The notes: a model not told the origin generated them from the letters alone. DNA of 64,000 nt from Locusta migratoria (GCA_026315105.1 CM048745.1:540778758-540842757), one strand, 5' to 3'; numbered from the stretch's first letter, positions 1 through 10,884 are shown. A program made the numbers and translations.

Positions 1-486
1 GGAGCAGGGGCCGGCAGAGTTGAAGATGCGGAGCACGCAGCAGGCCAGCGGCGGTGCTGATACTGCGGCCCCTGTCTGCGGCCTGGGATTGGCCGGCATG
101 GGGGGTGGCCGCACAATTGGGGCAGTCACCCTCCTACTGCCTGCCCGCCCGCTCCCCAGGCGAGCGTCCTGGAAGCCTGCCCGCCCGCTCCCCAGGCGAG
201 CGTCCTGGAAGCCTGCCAGCCGCCCATCAGGCCGCTTGTTTAAACTAATAACAAGACGTAAACTGGCGCGCTAAACATAGCCGCCGTCATATTATTTCAA
301 GAACGCGACTGGGGCGGAGGTTACAGGAGCGGGTCCGCCCGCAGGAACAACAAGCGTCCCACAGTCGCTCAATTGACGCCCACGATGAGACGCCCGCGCG
401 CCAATTGACGGCTGTCCAGTCAGCAGTACATCACTGTCACCACTTCTGGAACTTCTTGAGACAAAGTCTTCCTAATCGCTGTGTTG
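1..486. other. GC-rich segment, no gene recognised
   Basis: This stretch is GC- and CpG-rich compared with most of the window. It contains the tandem duplication described separately. Its short open frames have low-complexity composition (Pro/Arg/Ala) and resemble no family I know. It ends where the LINE 3' end at 484 begins on the minus strand. Confidence 0.5.
141..212. repeat. 36-bp tandem duplication (2 copies)
   Basis: The units 141-176 and 177-212 are identical 36-mers starting ctgcccgcccgctcc. A length divisible by three keeps the frame open, so the small plus-strand frame shows a doubled 12-residue block. I see this as a simple duplication, not evidence of a protein. Confidence 0.9.
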
Positions 487-593
487 TGGTCTTCAGTATG
501 GAGACTGGTTTGATGCAGCTCTCCACCCCAATCTATCATGAGCAAGCCTCTAAATCTCCTCATAAGAATGGCGTCCCACATCCACCTGAATCT
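484..593 (-). mobile_element. LINE 3' end, outer piece (split by palindromic element)
   Basis: On the minus strand this matches the 3' terminus of the LINE at 50155-51903: the stretch equivalent to 51786-51895, ending with the cagtctccggactgaagacc-like terminus (here with one change). The homology stops at 593 and resumes at 1519, so the fragment was cut by the 594-1518 element. It is a 5'-truncated, non-coding relic. Confidence 0.75.
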
Positions 594-1518
594 TAGGCCA
601 GTCGTCGTAGACAAAAAAAATGGGCTTAGGTCCAAAAAAATTGCAGGAAGCTGAATTTTTGGTATGTTGTTAGGGCATATTAGCGTAGTATTAAACCAAG
701 TTTGCAGCTTCGAAATCCTTTTGCGTAACTTTTAAGAGCCAAAAAACCTCGAAATTTTCGGACTTTTTTCTGGTTTTGGCTTATAACTCGTGAAGGGTGG
801 TTTTTTGACGAAAAGTCACTCACACCTGTGTTAATGTAGATAAAATGTTCTAAAATTTAAGCCCAACCGCAGCTCTATAAGTCCAATAGTTCCAGAGATA
901 TTGGACTTCAAAAATTGACTTATTTCTCCAAAAAGTTCAAATTTTCGAGTTTAGTCATCTTTCGGCTAGAATATTGGCTCTAATGATCATCCCACGGGGA
1001 AAGTCATACAAAAAAGTTATAGAGCAGTTATTTAACTTTAATATAAGTACTGAACGAAGTCCATAGCCCAATAGATTTCTAGTTATCGTTAAAAAACGAA
1101 AACTCTGAAAAATCTGAGTAGTCCCCGTGGGATGATCATTGGAACCAATATTCTAGCCGACAGATGACTAATATCGAAAATTTGAACTTTTTGGAGAAAT
1201 AAGTCAAATTTTGAAGTCCAATATCTCGGGAACTATTGGACTTACAGAGCTGCGGTTGGGCTTAAATTTTAGAGCATTTTATCTACATTAATACAGGTGT
1301 GAGTGACTTTTCGTCAAAAAACCACCCTTCACGAGTTATAAGCCAAAACCAGAAAAAAAGTCCGAAAATTTTGAGGTTTTTTGGCTCTTAAAAGTTACGC
1401 AAAAGGATTTCGAAGCTGCAAACTTGGTTTAATACTACTCTAATATGTCCTAACAACATACCAAAAATTCAGCTTCCTGCAATTTTTTTGGACCTAAACA
1501 TACCTGACGACTGGCCTA
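594..1518. mobile_element. Palindromic (long-TIR) element, 925 bp
   Basis: The arms 594-999 and 1123-1518 are near-perfect reverse complements of about 400 bp, with a loop of about 123 bp. The ends read taggccagtcgtc / gacgactggccta. The element sits in the LINE 3' end. Comparison with the uninterrupted LINE copy at about 51796-51810 gives the empty site gaatctgcttactg, so TCT (591-593 and 1519-1521) appears to be a 3-bp target duplication. There is no coding capacity, so it is a non-autonomous DNA element. The superfamily is unknown: 3-bp duplications occur in several superfamilies, and the termini do not look like CACTA or Harbinger. Confidence 0.85.
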
Positions 1519-1645
1519 TCTGCTTACTGTGTTGGTATCTTGGGCTCCCTCTGCGATACACCCCCCCCCCCCCCCCCCCACACACACACAATTCCCTCCA
1601 AATTTACGATTCCTTGATGTCTAATGTGAATGCTGGATTCTACCT
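1519..1645 (-). mobile_element. LINE 3' end, inner piece
   Basis: This continues the LINE homology interrupted at 593. The minus strand matches 51505-51810 of the LINE at 50155-51903, minus its SINE. Inside it the short accccacacac motif of the LINE has expanded into a C-tract and CA-tract (about 1561-1590). It is non-coding. Confidence 0.7.
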
Positions 1646-1739
1646 TGCAATAACCTTAGACATTACTTCACTAAACACCAAGACTAAGTCACTGAGTCAC
1701 TAAACACCAAGAAACTTACCAGAGTTATATAATTTTTCA

Positions 1740-1933
1740 CTGGTGGCAGTGGGCTGAGGAGGTAGAAGAGTTCGACAGCGAGACGAGTGATGATCGGCAG
1801 CGAATTGGAAGGTGGAGATGGGCAGAGAGAGGGGCGAGGAGGGGGAAAGAGAAGGTGGACGGAGAGAAAAAAGGACAGAAAGAAGGACTAAGACTAGAAT
1901 AAATATCGGTGAGACACCGGGTTTTCAGCTAGT
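1740..1933 (+). mobile_element. Candidate Helitron-like 3' end with purine-rich body
   Basis: The segment is purine-rich (GA, GGA, GAA) and ends with a small hairpin (cggtg-aga-caccg), then gggttttcag and CTAGT at about 1929-1933. A hairpin about 10 nt before a terminal CTRRT is the classical Helitron 3' signature. A related end occurs at 3666-3695. The 5' end (TC) was not located and no Rep/helicase frame is visible. This is inference from the terminus only. Confidence 0.4.
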
Positions 1934-1939
1934 ATGACC

Positions 1940-2075
1940 GTTATACTCCAATGGCTTAGTGGTCAGCGCAACTGCCTAATAAGCTGGAGATCTGGTTTGA
2001 ATCCCGAATTTGTGCGAATTTTCAACCTTCGCCATTGACTTAATTCAATGCCCACTGGCAGCTAACGTAAATTTC
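1940..2075 (+). mobile_element. tRNA-derived repeat fragment (Ile-like head)
   Basis: It has a tRNA-like A-box region (ggcttagtggtca) and a B-box (ggtttgaatcc) around a plausible anticodon loop (ctaataa). A related copy with the same downstream sequence lies at 34030-34140, so this is a dispersed SINE-like family, distinct from the abundant Leu/Ser-type SINE. A functional tRNA is unlikely because the acceptor stem does not close. Confidence 0.5.
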
Positions 2076-2880
2076 TTTGTATCTTGACTACTTCGTTTTT
2101 GAATAAAAGCATCGGTAGTTGCTGGAGACTTACGAGTAATGATTAAGCCTCGTTCTGCCAACGGCCTGCCAAGAACAGAACGGAGAAGCCAGTAGCGGTG
2201 CAGGGCGCTCCCTTTCCCTTCGAGTACGAAAGTGCTTCTAAAAGACTGAAGATTTAGCATGGGGACGTAGAAGGCATCTGGCAACCTTAAAGCCCATTAA
2301 GTGTACTCACTTTACATGTGACTACAAAGGGACCAACTTATATGACGAGATATTCACTTGAAAGAGATTGTAGGTTGCTCCCCTTGTTATCTCTGGGGTG
2401 GTACTACCAACAAGAATGTGAGCATGATAAAAACAAAAAATAAGCGGAATAATTATAAGACTGGCAGCGTACAGTTTGAGAAGTCTGAACATGATAGGGA
2501 CGCTAGAGATGTGGAAAGAGAGACGGAAAAGCTGAATGTATATGTAATGTGCGTCAGTCCAGTAATATGCAAGCCTAACATCGATTTTTAATCAAAGAAA
2601 CAGGAAATATTATCAGCTGCAGCATTAAGTTGTGAGTTACTATGAACAGTTCAGGGATAGCGTTGTCATCAGAATCGACACTATAGTAAAGCCATTCAGA
2701 TATAAAGATGTCTCAGGCAAAAGACCAGAAGTCGACACATTGCGATGATACTGATAACACAGTTGGCTCTTTCTCGATTACGGACGCTACTGTCTTTTAC
2801 ATATCAATTGTATAAAAATTGACGTTTATTTCTTTGTTTATCTTTTTGTGCGTATTTTATGCACGGCCACACCATAAATC
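2076..2880. other. Unassigned DNA
   Basis: I see no coding motif, terminal repeat or tRNA-like box here. The short frames have no recognisable domain. Confidence 0.4.
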
Positions 2881-2909
2881 CGACTGCGATAAAAGTCATC
2901 TCATTGCTT

Positions 2910-3355
2910 GCACTCGCGCGAAGGATACAGGCATATTAAAACTATAACTTCGTACCCTGATTAAATACATGGGCTACTTTTCGTAAGCCTCCGTACAGTG
3001 CGAGGCAGAGGATACCTTACATTGGGTTAATACATTCGTTTCTCATCACGTTGAAACAGCTGGACGCATTTGAATGAAATCTGGAATGAACATAGCTTAT
3101 ACTTCGAATTAATACATGGGTACTTTTGGTCAGCCTTCGTAGGTGCATGACGAAGGATACGTTACAACAAACATCGTAATTGCATGACTGGTCACCATGA
3201 AAGTCAGCACATGTATGTATGTTTTCGTTAAGGACATTTTTATAATCTTTATAATCTGCAAGCCAGTGAATTTAGCATGGCGGAGGCTTCCTTGCGACTT
3301 TGACACCGTTTGACCAGTCACCATGAAACTTGGTGCTTATATGTAGGATTCCATA
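2910..3355. repeat. Diverged direct repeats
   Basis: A block around 2963-3022 (aatacatggg ... gaaggatac-like end) recurs in diverged form around 3108-3165. A second motif, ga(c)ygtcaccatgaaa, occurs at about 3187 and 3311. The arrangement resembles decayed internal repeats of a larger element that may end at the Helitron-like terminus near 3695. Confidence 0.45.
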
Positions 3356-3359
3356 TATA

Positions 3360-3362
3360 GGA

Positions 3363-3418
<56 letters not shown>

Positions 3419-3695
3419 TAGGTGGAGGAGGACACGAGCAGAAAGAGGAGGAAGGAGACGGTGACAGGGAAGATGATGACAGACAGGTGAAAGTAGATGA
3501 ACAGATGGAGGGGGAGGAGGAAATAGAGAGCTTGGGGGGGGGGGGATGAGGCAGTGAACACAGAGAAAGAGGGGAGGAGATGGATAGGCAGAGAAGGAAA
3601 GAGATGGTGCACAGAGAAAAGGGAAGAGTGAATTTTGACTAACTTAACACTAGAATAAGTAAGTATCCAGGCGACGCCGGGTTTTCAGATAGTAC
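3360..3695 (+). mobile_element. GA microsatellite and purine-rich tract with Helitron-like end
   Basis: A (GA)n run at about 3362-3415 opens a purine-rich tract. The tract ends with the hairpin ggcg-a-cgcc, then gggttttcag and ATAGT at about 3691-3695, very like the end at 1910-1933. The terminal CTAGT has a C to A change, so this copy is decayed if it is a Helitron. The minus-strand frame of Ser/Leu repeats across it is an artefact of the GA repeat. Confidence 0.4.
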
Positions 3696-4690
3696 GTTAA
3701 TAAATATCTCGGTCGGATTACTTCCAAACTTCACAGGGCTAATCTGAAGACTTCATCAAATTGCTTCATGTCTTAGAGTCCATACGGATTAAATGCACAT
3801 CCATTTTTATAGAGAGAAGATGTATACGCTTCTTAAAGGAATTGACAGAGAAACACGATGATGGAATTTCTGTCTCGCCATTGTGTACGTACTCCATTAG
3901 TACTCCATTTGTTCTAATGAGAAGCAAATGTGTCAAAACGCACTACAGAAGTGACAAAAACGGAAAGGATGTGCATGAACTGAATGTAATGTAATACTGC
4001 AGGAGTATACGAGCATTAAAACTATGTGACAGTCTACCGTACTAGAATAATTAAATTACCTGTTTACAAGTAAATGGAGCACCTTTGCCACTCGCTGAGC
4101 TGGCTCACACTTCCGCGGCCACAGTCGACAAACGCTTCCCCCCGCCATCACTTGCTGGTACTAGTAGACAGGGAGTGGTGACATTTGCTTTACCGGTTAG
4201 ACCCTGTAGCAGTGAAAGTCTGGTGGCGGTGTCGTCTGCGGCCTTGCATTTGATGGCCTAAGCTGCCAGTTCTCCCGACCCATCGTAAAAAGTGTTTGTA
4301 ACACACTCGTTGGTACACTTGCCTCCCAGCCAGCTTTACAGTTCAAATACTTCGCTCTCCAGCTTCAGTTCCGTATGCACAATGAACGTTGCTATTGTAA
4401 CTGAGTAAGTGAACGACGAGCAGCGAAGGTACCTATCATACACCAAATTGCTATTATTCGGCTATTTTTTTAAATATATTGTGACAAGTAAAGAACGTCA
4501 TTAATAAATTACGTTGGAAAATCTTGATGAAAGAAAGTGTCACATTTCGGACATGATTATTTATATCAGCAAACTTACTTTCTTTTGAACGCCTAAACTC
4601 AGAAGTATAAAAGAAATATTGTGGCTAGAAGAAGAGTTTTAATATAAACTAACGAATCCGACGAGTCTTCCAAATTGTTAATACATTTGG
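3696..4690. other. Unassigned DNA
   Basis: AT-rich and GC-moderate sequence without terminal repeats, RT or transposase motifs. The 77-residue frame at 3761-3994 shows no domain. Confidence 0.4.
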
Positions 4691-5170
4691 GAATTGGATT
4701 TACACCCTAATCTCCTTCTCCTCACCTCCCTCCCTTCGTCCATCTCCTACACCCCTCCCTTTTTAACACCATTCCCACCCCTCCCTGTACACACTCCCAC
4801 ACTTTATCCATCTCTATCCCCTCTAGGCGTATAGCTTCCCTCCCTTTCTTATATCCATTCCATGCCTTCTTTATCTGCTGCTCAATATACCTCCGCCTTT
4901 GTCTCCTCCACCTTCGTCACATCCTCGTCCATCCACCCCTTGTTTCTGCACTTCTTCTCCCATCCTTCGGATGTAAACAGTGGTACGTGTAATTCACAGT
5001 AACATTTTCTACATTATGTATTTTATTTGCATCTTGATTAGTCCATATCTTCCATCCTCCTCTCTCTACGTTCATCTGCTCCTTTCCCTTCCTTTTCTCA
5101 GCCCGTCTTCTCCTGTCCCTGTATCTGTACATCTCCTTCTCCACAGCTTTATCTGCTCCTCCCTGATTTC
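4690..5170. repeat. Pyrimidine-rich low-complexity tract
   Basis: A long CT-rich tract (ctcc, ccttc, tcct words), the complement of the purine-rich tracts at 1740-1930 and 3420-3620. It may be an inverted relative of those elements. The 115-residue frames on both strands follow from the skewed composition and are not believed. Confidence 0.5.
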
Positions 5171-5464
5171 TACTATGAATTACATATACCGTGGGGATCA
5201 GACGGCATGGACGCCTATTGCAGAGAAGGATCCGCCATGCACCATACGGTGTGTTGTGAACCAAAAAAGTCTGTCGATTAAAATATATAAAAATGTACCA
5301 AATCTTATGACGATCAGTCGAACCTAATACATATGTCGTTTCTATCGTAAGCTATGATTAAGGTGTATAAAAAAATTATTATTTTTGCACTTATTTCGAA
5401 TTTTCCGACGTTTCTTTGTAATTGTCCCAGTATTTTTCTTTTTTTTCTGAAAACTTTTTCAGCA

Positions 5465-5550
5465 TCATAGTGCTGCTCGGTAGCACATCGATGAAGTGCT
5501 AGCGTATGAGTCAAAAGGTCACGGGTTCAATCCCCGACAGGTCCTAGGAT
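5465..5550 (+). mobile_element. tRNA-like fragment
   Basis: A B-box-like stretch (cacgggttcaatccccg) sits about 55 nt after a poor A-box (gctcggtagcacatcg). It could be a relic of a tRNA-derived SINE. The tail shared by the common SINE family is absent. Confidence 0.35.
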
Positions 5551-6037
5551 TTTGTATCTGTCACTTTCCACTTCTTTCGCCTCTGGCGATGTTACTGATC
5601 TGAAAAATATCGAGTAACACCGTGGTTTGGAGCCCACGTTACACTGTAGGTCCCTCTATACCTGGCCGGGTAAGTCAGTTCGAAGGTCGGAGGAAAGCAA
5701 CGGAATACCACCTCCAAACAGGACCATGCCTAGTAAAGCATTGTGGTGTTCAAACCAATCTTAGGATTGTTGAATGCTTTTTTAAAATGAAGAAAACAAG
5801 ATAATAATTACCGCCTTTCCATAGCCCATATCAAACACAACGATTGACTTGCAGTTTTTCTCGAGTTTTACAATTGTCATCTAGTTTTTCCAAAGAAATC
5901 TTTCATATAAACCTTGTCCTGAGAAGTACGAACTCAACAAAATTTCAACCAAATCGGTCGAGCTGTTAGGAAGCGATACTGCTAAATAAATGCGGCAAAT
6001 GATTTCTGCTTATATAGAAGATTTCTGGCTGAACTTG

Positions 6038-6232
6038 CCGGCCGCGGTGGCCGAGGGGACTGAGGAACTCCAGTCACGGTCTGCACGGCCACTACGGTGG
6101 GGGTTCGAATCCCCCCTCGGGCATGGATATTTGGGCCGTCCTTAGGATTAGCTGGTTCATAAGTAGTTTGTAGGTTTAGGGACTGGTGACCCCGTAGTTG
6201 AGTCCCATAAGACTTACAAACATTTGAACATT
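6038..6232 (+). mobile_element. tRNA-derived SINE, subfamily A, full length
   Basis: The tRNA-like head has an A-box (tggccgag) and a B-box (gggttcgaatcc), then a conserved body (gggactggtgaccccg) and the tail acaaacatttgaaca. It is flanked by the 12-bp direct repeat tggctgaacttg (6026-6037 and 6233-6244), which fixes its ends. There is no poly-A; the tail is the AT-rich family end. Confidence 0.93.
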
Positions 6233-6317
6233 TGGCTGAACTTGTTTACACTACGTCTACTGTCAATCCTTTGTTGCGCAGGGAACATTGGGACCGGGAA
6301 AGAGCTGATGTGGGGAT

Positions 6318-6366
6318 GATAACACAACAACAACAACAACAACAACAATTACTACTACTACTACAT
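6318..6366 (+). repeat. (CAA)n / (CTA)n microsatellite
   Basis: Runs of caa followed by cta triplets. They encode a poly-Gln/poly-Leu stretch in a spurious frame. Confidence 0.9.
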
Positions 6367-6455
6367 CTCAACAGCTTTTTGTCTGATGTGGAATACAATC
6401 AGGCTAATCAGAAGGCGTCTGCTTAAGTAACAGCTTATTATGTACTTTCACTCTA

Positions 6456-7237
6456 ACAAGGAAAGTACTTGGGCTCGAACAAACAGAAATACACCAAAAT
6501 CGTATGATAGATCATGTAAGCATCCCTTATTGCACTAGTGATACTCCCGCATCTGCAAAACTCTGCAGTCGTCCGTTAGAGGCCTCTGCGTGTGCCATGC
6601 CGCTTTGCACATTGATCTGCCGGAACACATGTAGTGAAGGTGCAGTGTGCCTCTGAAGTACCGTTTTGTGACGTTATTTCTGTAGTGAATCGTCGGATGG
6701 GTCGGGGATTGGTAATCAATCCTGCTAATATAGTGTGACTGGTTGAGATGAAGTTACGAAGAAACCTTCTTCGTGAAAATGGTATTGTTGTAGGAGATGA
6801 ATCATTCGCATGTTACCTTTTATCTATTATAGTGTTTCTAATGTATGCTCATATTTCTGCACTATAATAAATACCGGAAAACATGTGAATGATTCACCTT
6901 CTACACCAAGACCGTATTCACGAAGAAGGGCTCTTCGGAATTTCCTTTCAACCAATCGCAATACATTAGCAGGATTGATTATCAATCGCCGACCCATCTG
7001 ACGCTTCACTACACAAATGACGTCACAAAACGCAACTTCAGATGCACACCGCACTGTCCCTACTGGTCCCGACTGTTGTACCGGCAGCTCAATGTGCATT
7101 GCGGCATGGTAAACGCAGAGGCGACTTCAAAGTTTTGCAGATGCGAGAGTATCGCCAGTGCAATAAGGGACCTCTACATTATCTCTCACACGATTTTGGT
7201 ATATTTGTGTTTATTCGAGTCCGAGTACTTTCCTTGT
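6456..7237. mobile_element. Palindromic element, 782 bp
   Basis: The arms 6456-6820 and about 6882-7237 are diverged reverse complements (a few percent to about 10% differences with small indels) around a loop of about 60 bp. The outer ends read caaggaaagtact / agtactttccttg. The open frames inside (6827-7327) are shadows of the repeat. It resembles foldback or long-TIR non-autonomous elements. No target duplication is certain. Confidence 0.8.
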
Positions 7238-7747
7238 ACGTCAGAAGACATGAGCCGTGAAGCAGCTCATAATGATTATTTTTTAGTTGCTACACCACGC
7301 GTCGCTGACGGATTTCACTGTGTCTAGATAGTGGAGACGCAAAAAGCTGAAATAGACAATTTAGCCCTATGATTAATTATTATTATTGTTCACGTCTGTG
7401 TCCAGTACGAAGTACAGCTAATGTCGCATTTGATGGCTGGCCTTCCTTTGCGCTCGAATTTCTTTTATCAGACCACGGTGTTCCAGCCCATTTGCTAATT
7501 TTACTCTTACCAACTTTACAGTCAAATATCTTTTATCTGAATGTTTTTCTATCCGTAACGTCTGCCTGATCTAGGCCGGTTTGTTTACGAAACTCCTTAA
7601 TGCTTTGTTAGAGATCCTTTTAACTGAATCAGTTTTAGCCTTCTGTTTTCGTAGAATTCTACGCTTTGTCATCCTAGTGAGCGCGATTTCTTAACTGCGT
7701 ATGAAATTTTAGTTTTCTTCCATTTCGTTCATGCCCCTAAGCCTAAG
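7238..7747. other. Unassigned DNA
   Basis: No recognisable motif. The 66-residue frame at 7369-7569 has no known domain. Confidence 0.4.
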
Positions 7748-7939
7748 GAGTAGCCGGGCGGTCTGGAGCGCCACGTGACGGATCGCGCGGCCTTTCACGT
7801 CGAGGGTTCGACTCCTCCCTTGGGCATGGATGTGCGTGTTGTCCTTAGGTTAATTTAACTTAGTATAAGTAGTTTGTAAGACTAGGGAGTGATGACCATC
7901 GTAGTTTTGCCCCATAGGATTACAAACATTTGAACATTT
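7748..7939 (+). mobile_element. tRNA-derived SINE, subfamily B
   Basis: The head has gtagccgggcggtc (A-box) and gggttcgactcctc (B-box), then ttgggcatggatgtgcgtgttgtcc-like body (B-type), gtttgtaag, and the tail acaaacatttgaaca. It is diverged, and its 3' hairpin is partly broken. Confidence 0.88.
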
Positions 7940-8721
7940 ATAAAATAGCGCGTCTGGTGCAATATATATATATGTAACCCCGAATATCTACCCGGAGCTA
8001 TGACACCCGGTAGTGAAAGTCTTAATTGCATGATGTCAGGTGACATCAACTGAACCTAACGATCTCCGGAAGACGGATTGGTAGATATGAGCACGTTTCT
8101 TGGCCACCAAAATTCCCGGGCTTTGACTTTTTGCCTGTGGGAATTATTGAAAGGCGAAGTACAGAAAGAAAAAGGAAATAATAGCCGATTTGATGATTCG
8201 GAATACGCATACTTCAGCCCTCATAAAAGAACGCAAAGAGGACCTCAGAAGAAATTACTCCAAGAATAGTCAGAAGTGCATTGAAGTTGGTGGTGAAATT
8301 TTTATAAAATCAGTTTTGACGTTGTCATCTGCCTTTGCTTTAGCTTTGAGTGGGTTACATTCTAACAGCTGTACTCATGAAAAAAGTGACATGTTTCATG
8401 GAATTTTTGCCCGCTTTAGTGATACTAAAATTGGGCCGTTCGGCATGTCCTTTTGAAAGCTTAATTACAAATAACGACTCAATCGTTCATCTGAGATGAA
8501 AATTGAATAATCAGATTTGTAGAGAAGAAAATTATTTACAACTTTGGTCTCCCGTGCTGCTTTTTCCCCACGTCTATACTTACGTTTGCATTTACGTACC
8601 TCGCACCATTTCTAAGATATTTCCGAAACTGACCGGTTTACTACCGTCCGTGTGTGAGTGTAGCGTGTTCAAACGTTTTAGGTAGCACCGTACAACCAAT
8701 CGGCGCCAACTTTTACATACG
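7940..8721. other. Unassigned DNA
   Basis: Contains a short (TA)n at about 7963-7974. Frames of 60-88 residues show no domain. Confidence 0.4.
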
Positions 8722-9628
8722 TACGAGGTTTGGAACTGAAATAGTGGCAACTATTTAGTCACAACCGATACAAAAGCGTTACATGTTTGTACCTGCTACT
8801 GCCCTTCAAAGTAGTCACCCGCATTGTGTAGAACCCGTTGGCAGTGATGTGAAAGGCGTAGTATATCCTTAGCAGAGCCTGTTCTGTTGATGGTGCGAAT
8901 GCAGCGGTCTGCTGCTGACGAATCTCTTGAACAGTTCGAAGCGACTGAGACGAAGTGGTTCCTTCATCTTCGCAATCAAATCAAAGTCACAAGGACTTAA
9001 GTCCGGAGAGTATGGTGGATGGTACAGTAGTACTTCCTAGTTCCATCGACCGAAAAGAGCAGCCACAGCTTGCGCTGTATGCATCCAAACACTGTCGTGC
9101 AAAATGATGGTTGGGTTACGCAGAGTGTTGCCACCTCTTTAAGACCTTGATGACTGTCGTGCTATACGACCTCTGGCACATTCAATCTTGATCGAACTTC
9201 GTTATTTCTATTTGGTACACATAGCGACAACGTTACGTTAGACCGCTCGCTGCCGGCGGCAGTGGCCGAGTGGTCTGCGGCGCGCCAGTCTGCACGGCCG
9301 CTACGATCGGGGGTACGAATCCTCCGTCGGGAACGGATGTTCGTACCGTCTTTAGTATAAGGTAGTTTATAATTTTTAAGTTTATGGACTGATGACCCCG
9401 CTGTTAAGTCCCTTAAGCTTAACAAACATTTGAACATTTATTGACCGTTTGCTCACAAGTAAATGTTTTCTTGGATTGTGCGCAAGCCGGTGACGTGGGA
9501 CGGGCGAGTCCATTTGCTTGGAGGTAAGGTAGGAATGTCAACAACCTGTGCTATCAGCGGCAATAGTAGATTCCATTGTATAGTGTCGCCACAGCAGTGT
9601 TGCCACTATCTAAGTTCCAACCCTCGTA
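8722..9628 (-). mobile_element. Mariner-like element (decayed), carries a SINE
   Basis: Its terminal inverted repeats match: tacgaggtttggaactg at 8722 and the complement of a tacgagggttggaactt-like end at 9628, both starting with TA. The minus strand between about 9160 and 8830 gives a degenerate transposase C-terminus with recognisable ILHDS..MHTAQA and YHPPYSPDLSPCDFDL blocks, the mariner DD34D region. The second catalytic block has HDS in place of HDN, and stops and frameshifts interrupt it. The N-terminus is missing. A SINE is inserted at 9252-9440. Confidence 0.75.
9252..9440 (+). mobile_element. tRNA-derived SINE, subfamily A, inside mariner relic
   Basis: Family head and tail are present; part of the head is deleted (gcgccagtctgcacgg lacks cacggt). 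It is flanked by a decayed direct repeat (gaccgctcgct / gaccgtttgctc), so it is an old insertion. Confidence 0.85.
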
Positions 9629-9729
9629 TTTATAGACCGCCACCGAGCAGAACGTCCCTCGGGTAAATGTTTCTTACAAAAAATATTTAAAATATAAACA
9701 TAAAAGTAATTAAATTTATTTATTATTTT

Positions 9730-9734
<5 letters not shown>

Positions 9735-9790
<56 letters not shown>

Positions 9791-9832
9791 CTTTATATTA
9801 TTATTTGATTATTTCACTCCCCCCCCCCCCCA
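9735..9832. repeat. (TA)n microsatellite and poly-C tract
   Basis: A (TA)n run at about 9735-9789 is followed by a C-homopolymer at about 9821-9832. Confidence 0.95.
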
Positions 9833-9968
9833 AATATTTGCGAATATCATGAAACTACAGGAAATCAAAGTGGCCCGCAAAACACACCCGTGAAATATTT
9901 ACTATTTCTCCTTAAACACCCAATATATGTTCAATCTGAACATGACGGAGGGACCGACTCGGTTATTC

Positions 9969-10145
9969 AAATGTTCAAATGTTTGTTAAGCTTAAGGGAC
10001 TTAACTGCGGTGTCATCAGTCCCTACATTATACTAAAGACAAGACAGACATCCATTCCCGAGGAGGAGGATTCGAACCTCCGACGGGGAACGGCCTCGCG
10101 CATCGGAACATAGCGCCTCAATGAGCTCGGCCGCTCCGCCGCGGC
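9969..10145 (-). mobile_element. tRNA-derived SINE
   Basis: The reverse-complement tail (ttcaaatgtttgttaag) leads, then the body and B-box (ggattcgaacctcc), ending with the head gccgcggcggagcgg. It is intermediate between the A and B subfamilies. Confidence 0.88.
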
Positions 10146-10164
10146 ACTTGGTTGTAATAAAACC

Positions 10165-10351
10165 GCCGGCCGCGATGGCCGGGGTCTGCTGCGCGCCAGT
10201 CACGTTCTGCACGGCCACTACGGTGGGGAGTTCGAATCCACCCTCGGGCATGTATATTTGTGCCGTCCTTAGTATCAGCTAGTTGATAAGTAGTTTGTAA
10301 GTTTAGGGATTGATGACCTCGTAGTAAAGTCCCATAAGCTCTACAAACATT
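10165..10351 (+). mobile_element. tRNA-derived SINE, subfamily A
   Basis: Head gccggccgcgatggcc, B-box gagttcgaatccac, tail ctacaaacatttt. It lies 19 bp from the inverted SINE at 9969-10145, so the pair forms an imperfect palindrome. Confidence 0.9.
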
Positions 10352-10884
10352 TTAAAAAAACCAATTAAACTGCATTTAGTTCAACTGCGTAACACTTGTA
10401 GACGGGCATTTGAGTGAGTGAGTCACTTTGGTACTCGCTGCGTCATCGGTACCCAGAGAGACTAAATTTCTACGTAACAGCAGCTCTGGACTGCATCCTG
10501 GCCGGCACTGTTGATGTGCAGCTGCCGCTGATGCAGTTATTTGGACAGCGGTGTCGGAGGCAGCGGCGGACGCGTTATCTTTAGCCACAGGGATTCCTTT
10601 GTCCGGCACCCCGCCGGCCTCGCCTAGGCTCTCGTGTTTCTCGTTTCCGTTCTGCCGGCGACAATTTCCCTGGTGCGTCTTTGTTGCCTCCCCGCGGACT
10701 GGGCCGTAAATTGGTTTAACGGCTGGCCACGTGCGCGTGTACTCTCACGTGCGCCCCGCTGTTTAAATAAGCAGCCGCCGCGCCCGCGCTCCTGTGTTTC
10801 AACCCGCGGCCGCCGTCGCCGTGAAACACCGCAGGGGACGCCGACGTCTGCGCCCGACCGGAACACAACACACTATGTTGCTTC
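10352..10884. other. GC-rich, CpG-dense segment
   Basis: From about 10480 the sequence is strongly GC-rich. The overlapping 80-132 residue frames are composition artefacts (Arg/Ala/Pro). I see no splice-bounded exon or known domain. A CpG-rich promoter cannot be excluded. Confidence 0.4.

Noticed and set aside
3337..3612. Ser/Leu-rich membrane-like protein on the minus strand
   Set aside because: It arises from the GA microsatellite and purine-rich tract; no conserved domain.
6827..7327. Overlapping proteins in the palindrome
   Set aside because: They are mirror products of the inverted-repeat arms, not independent genes.
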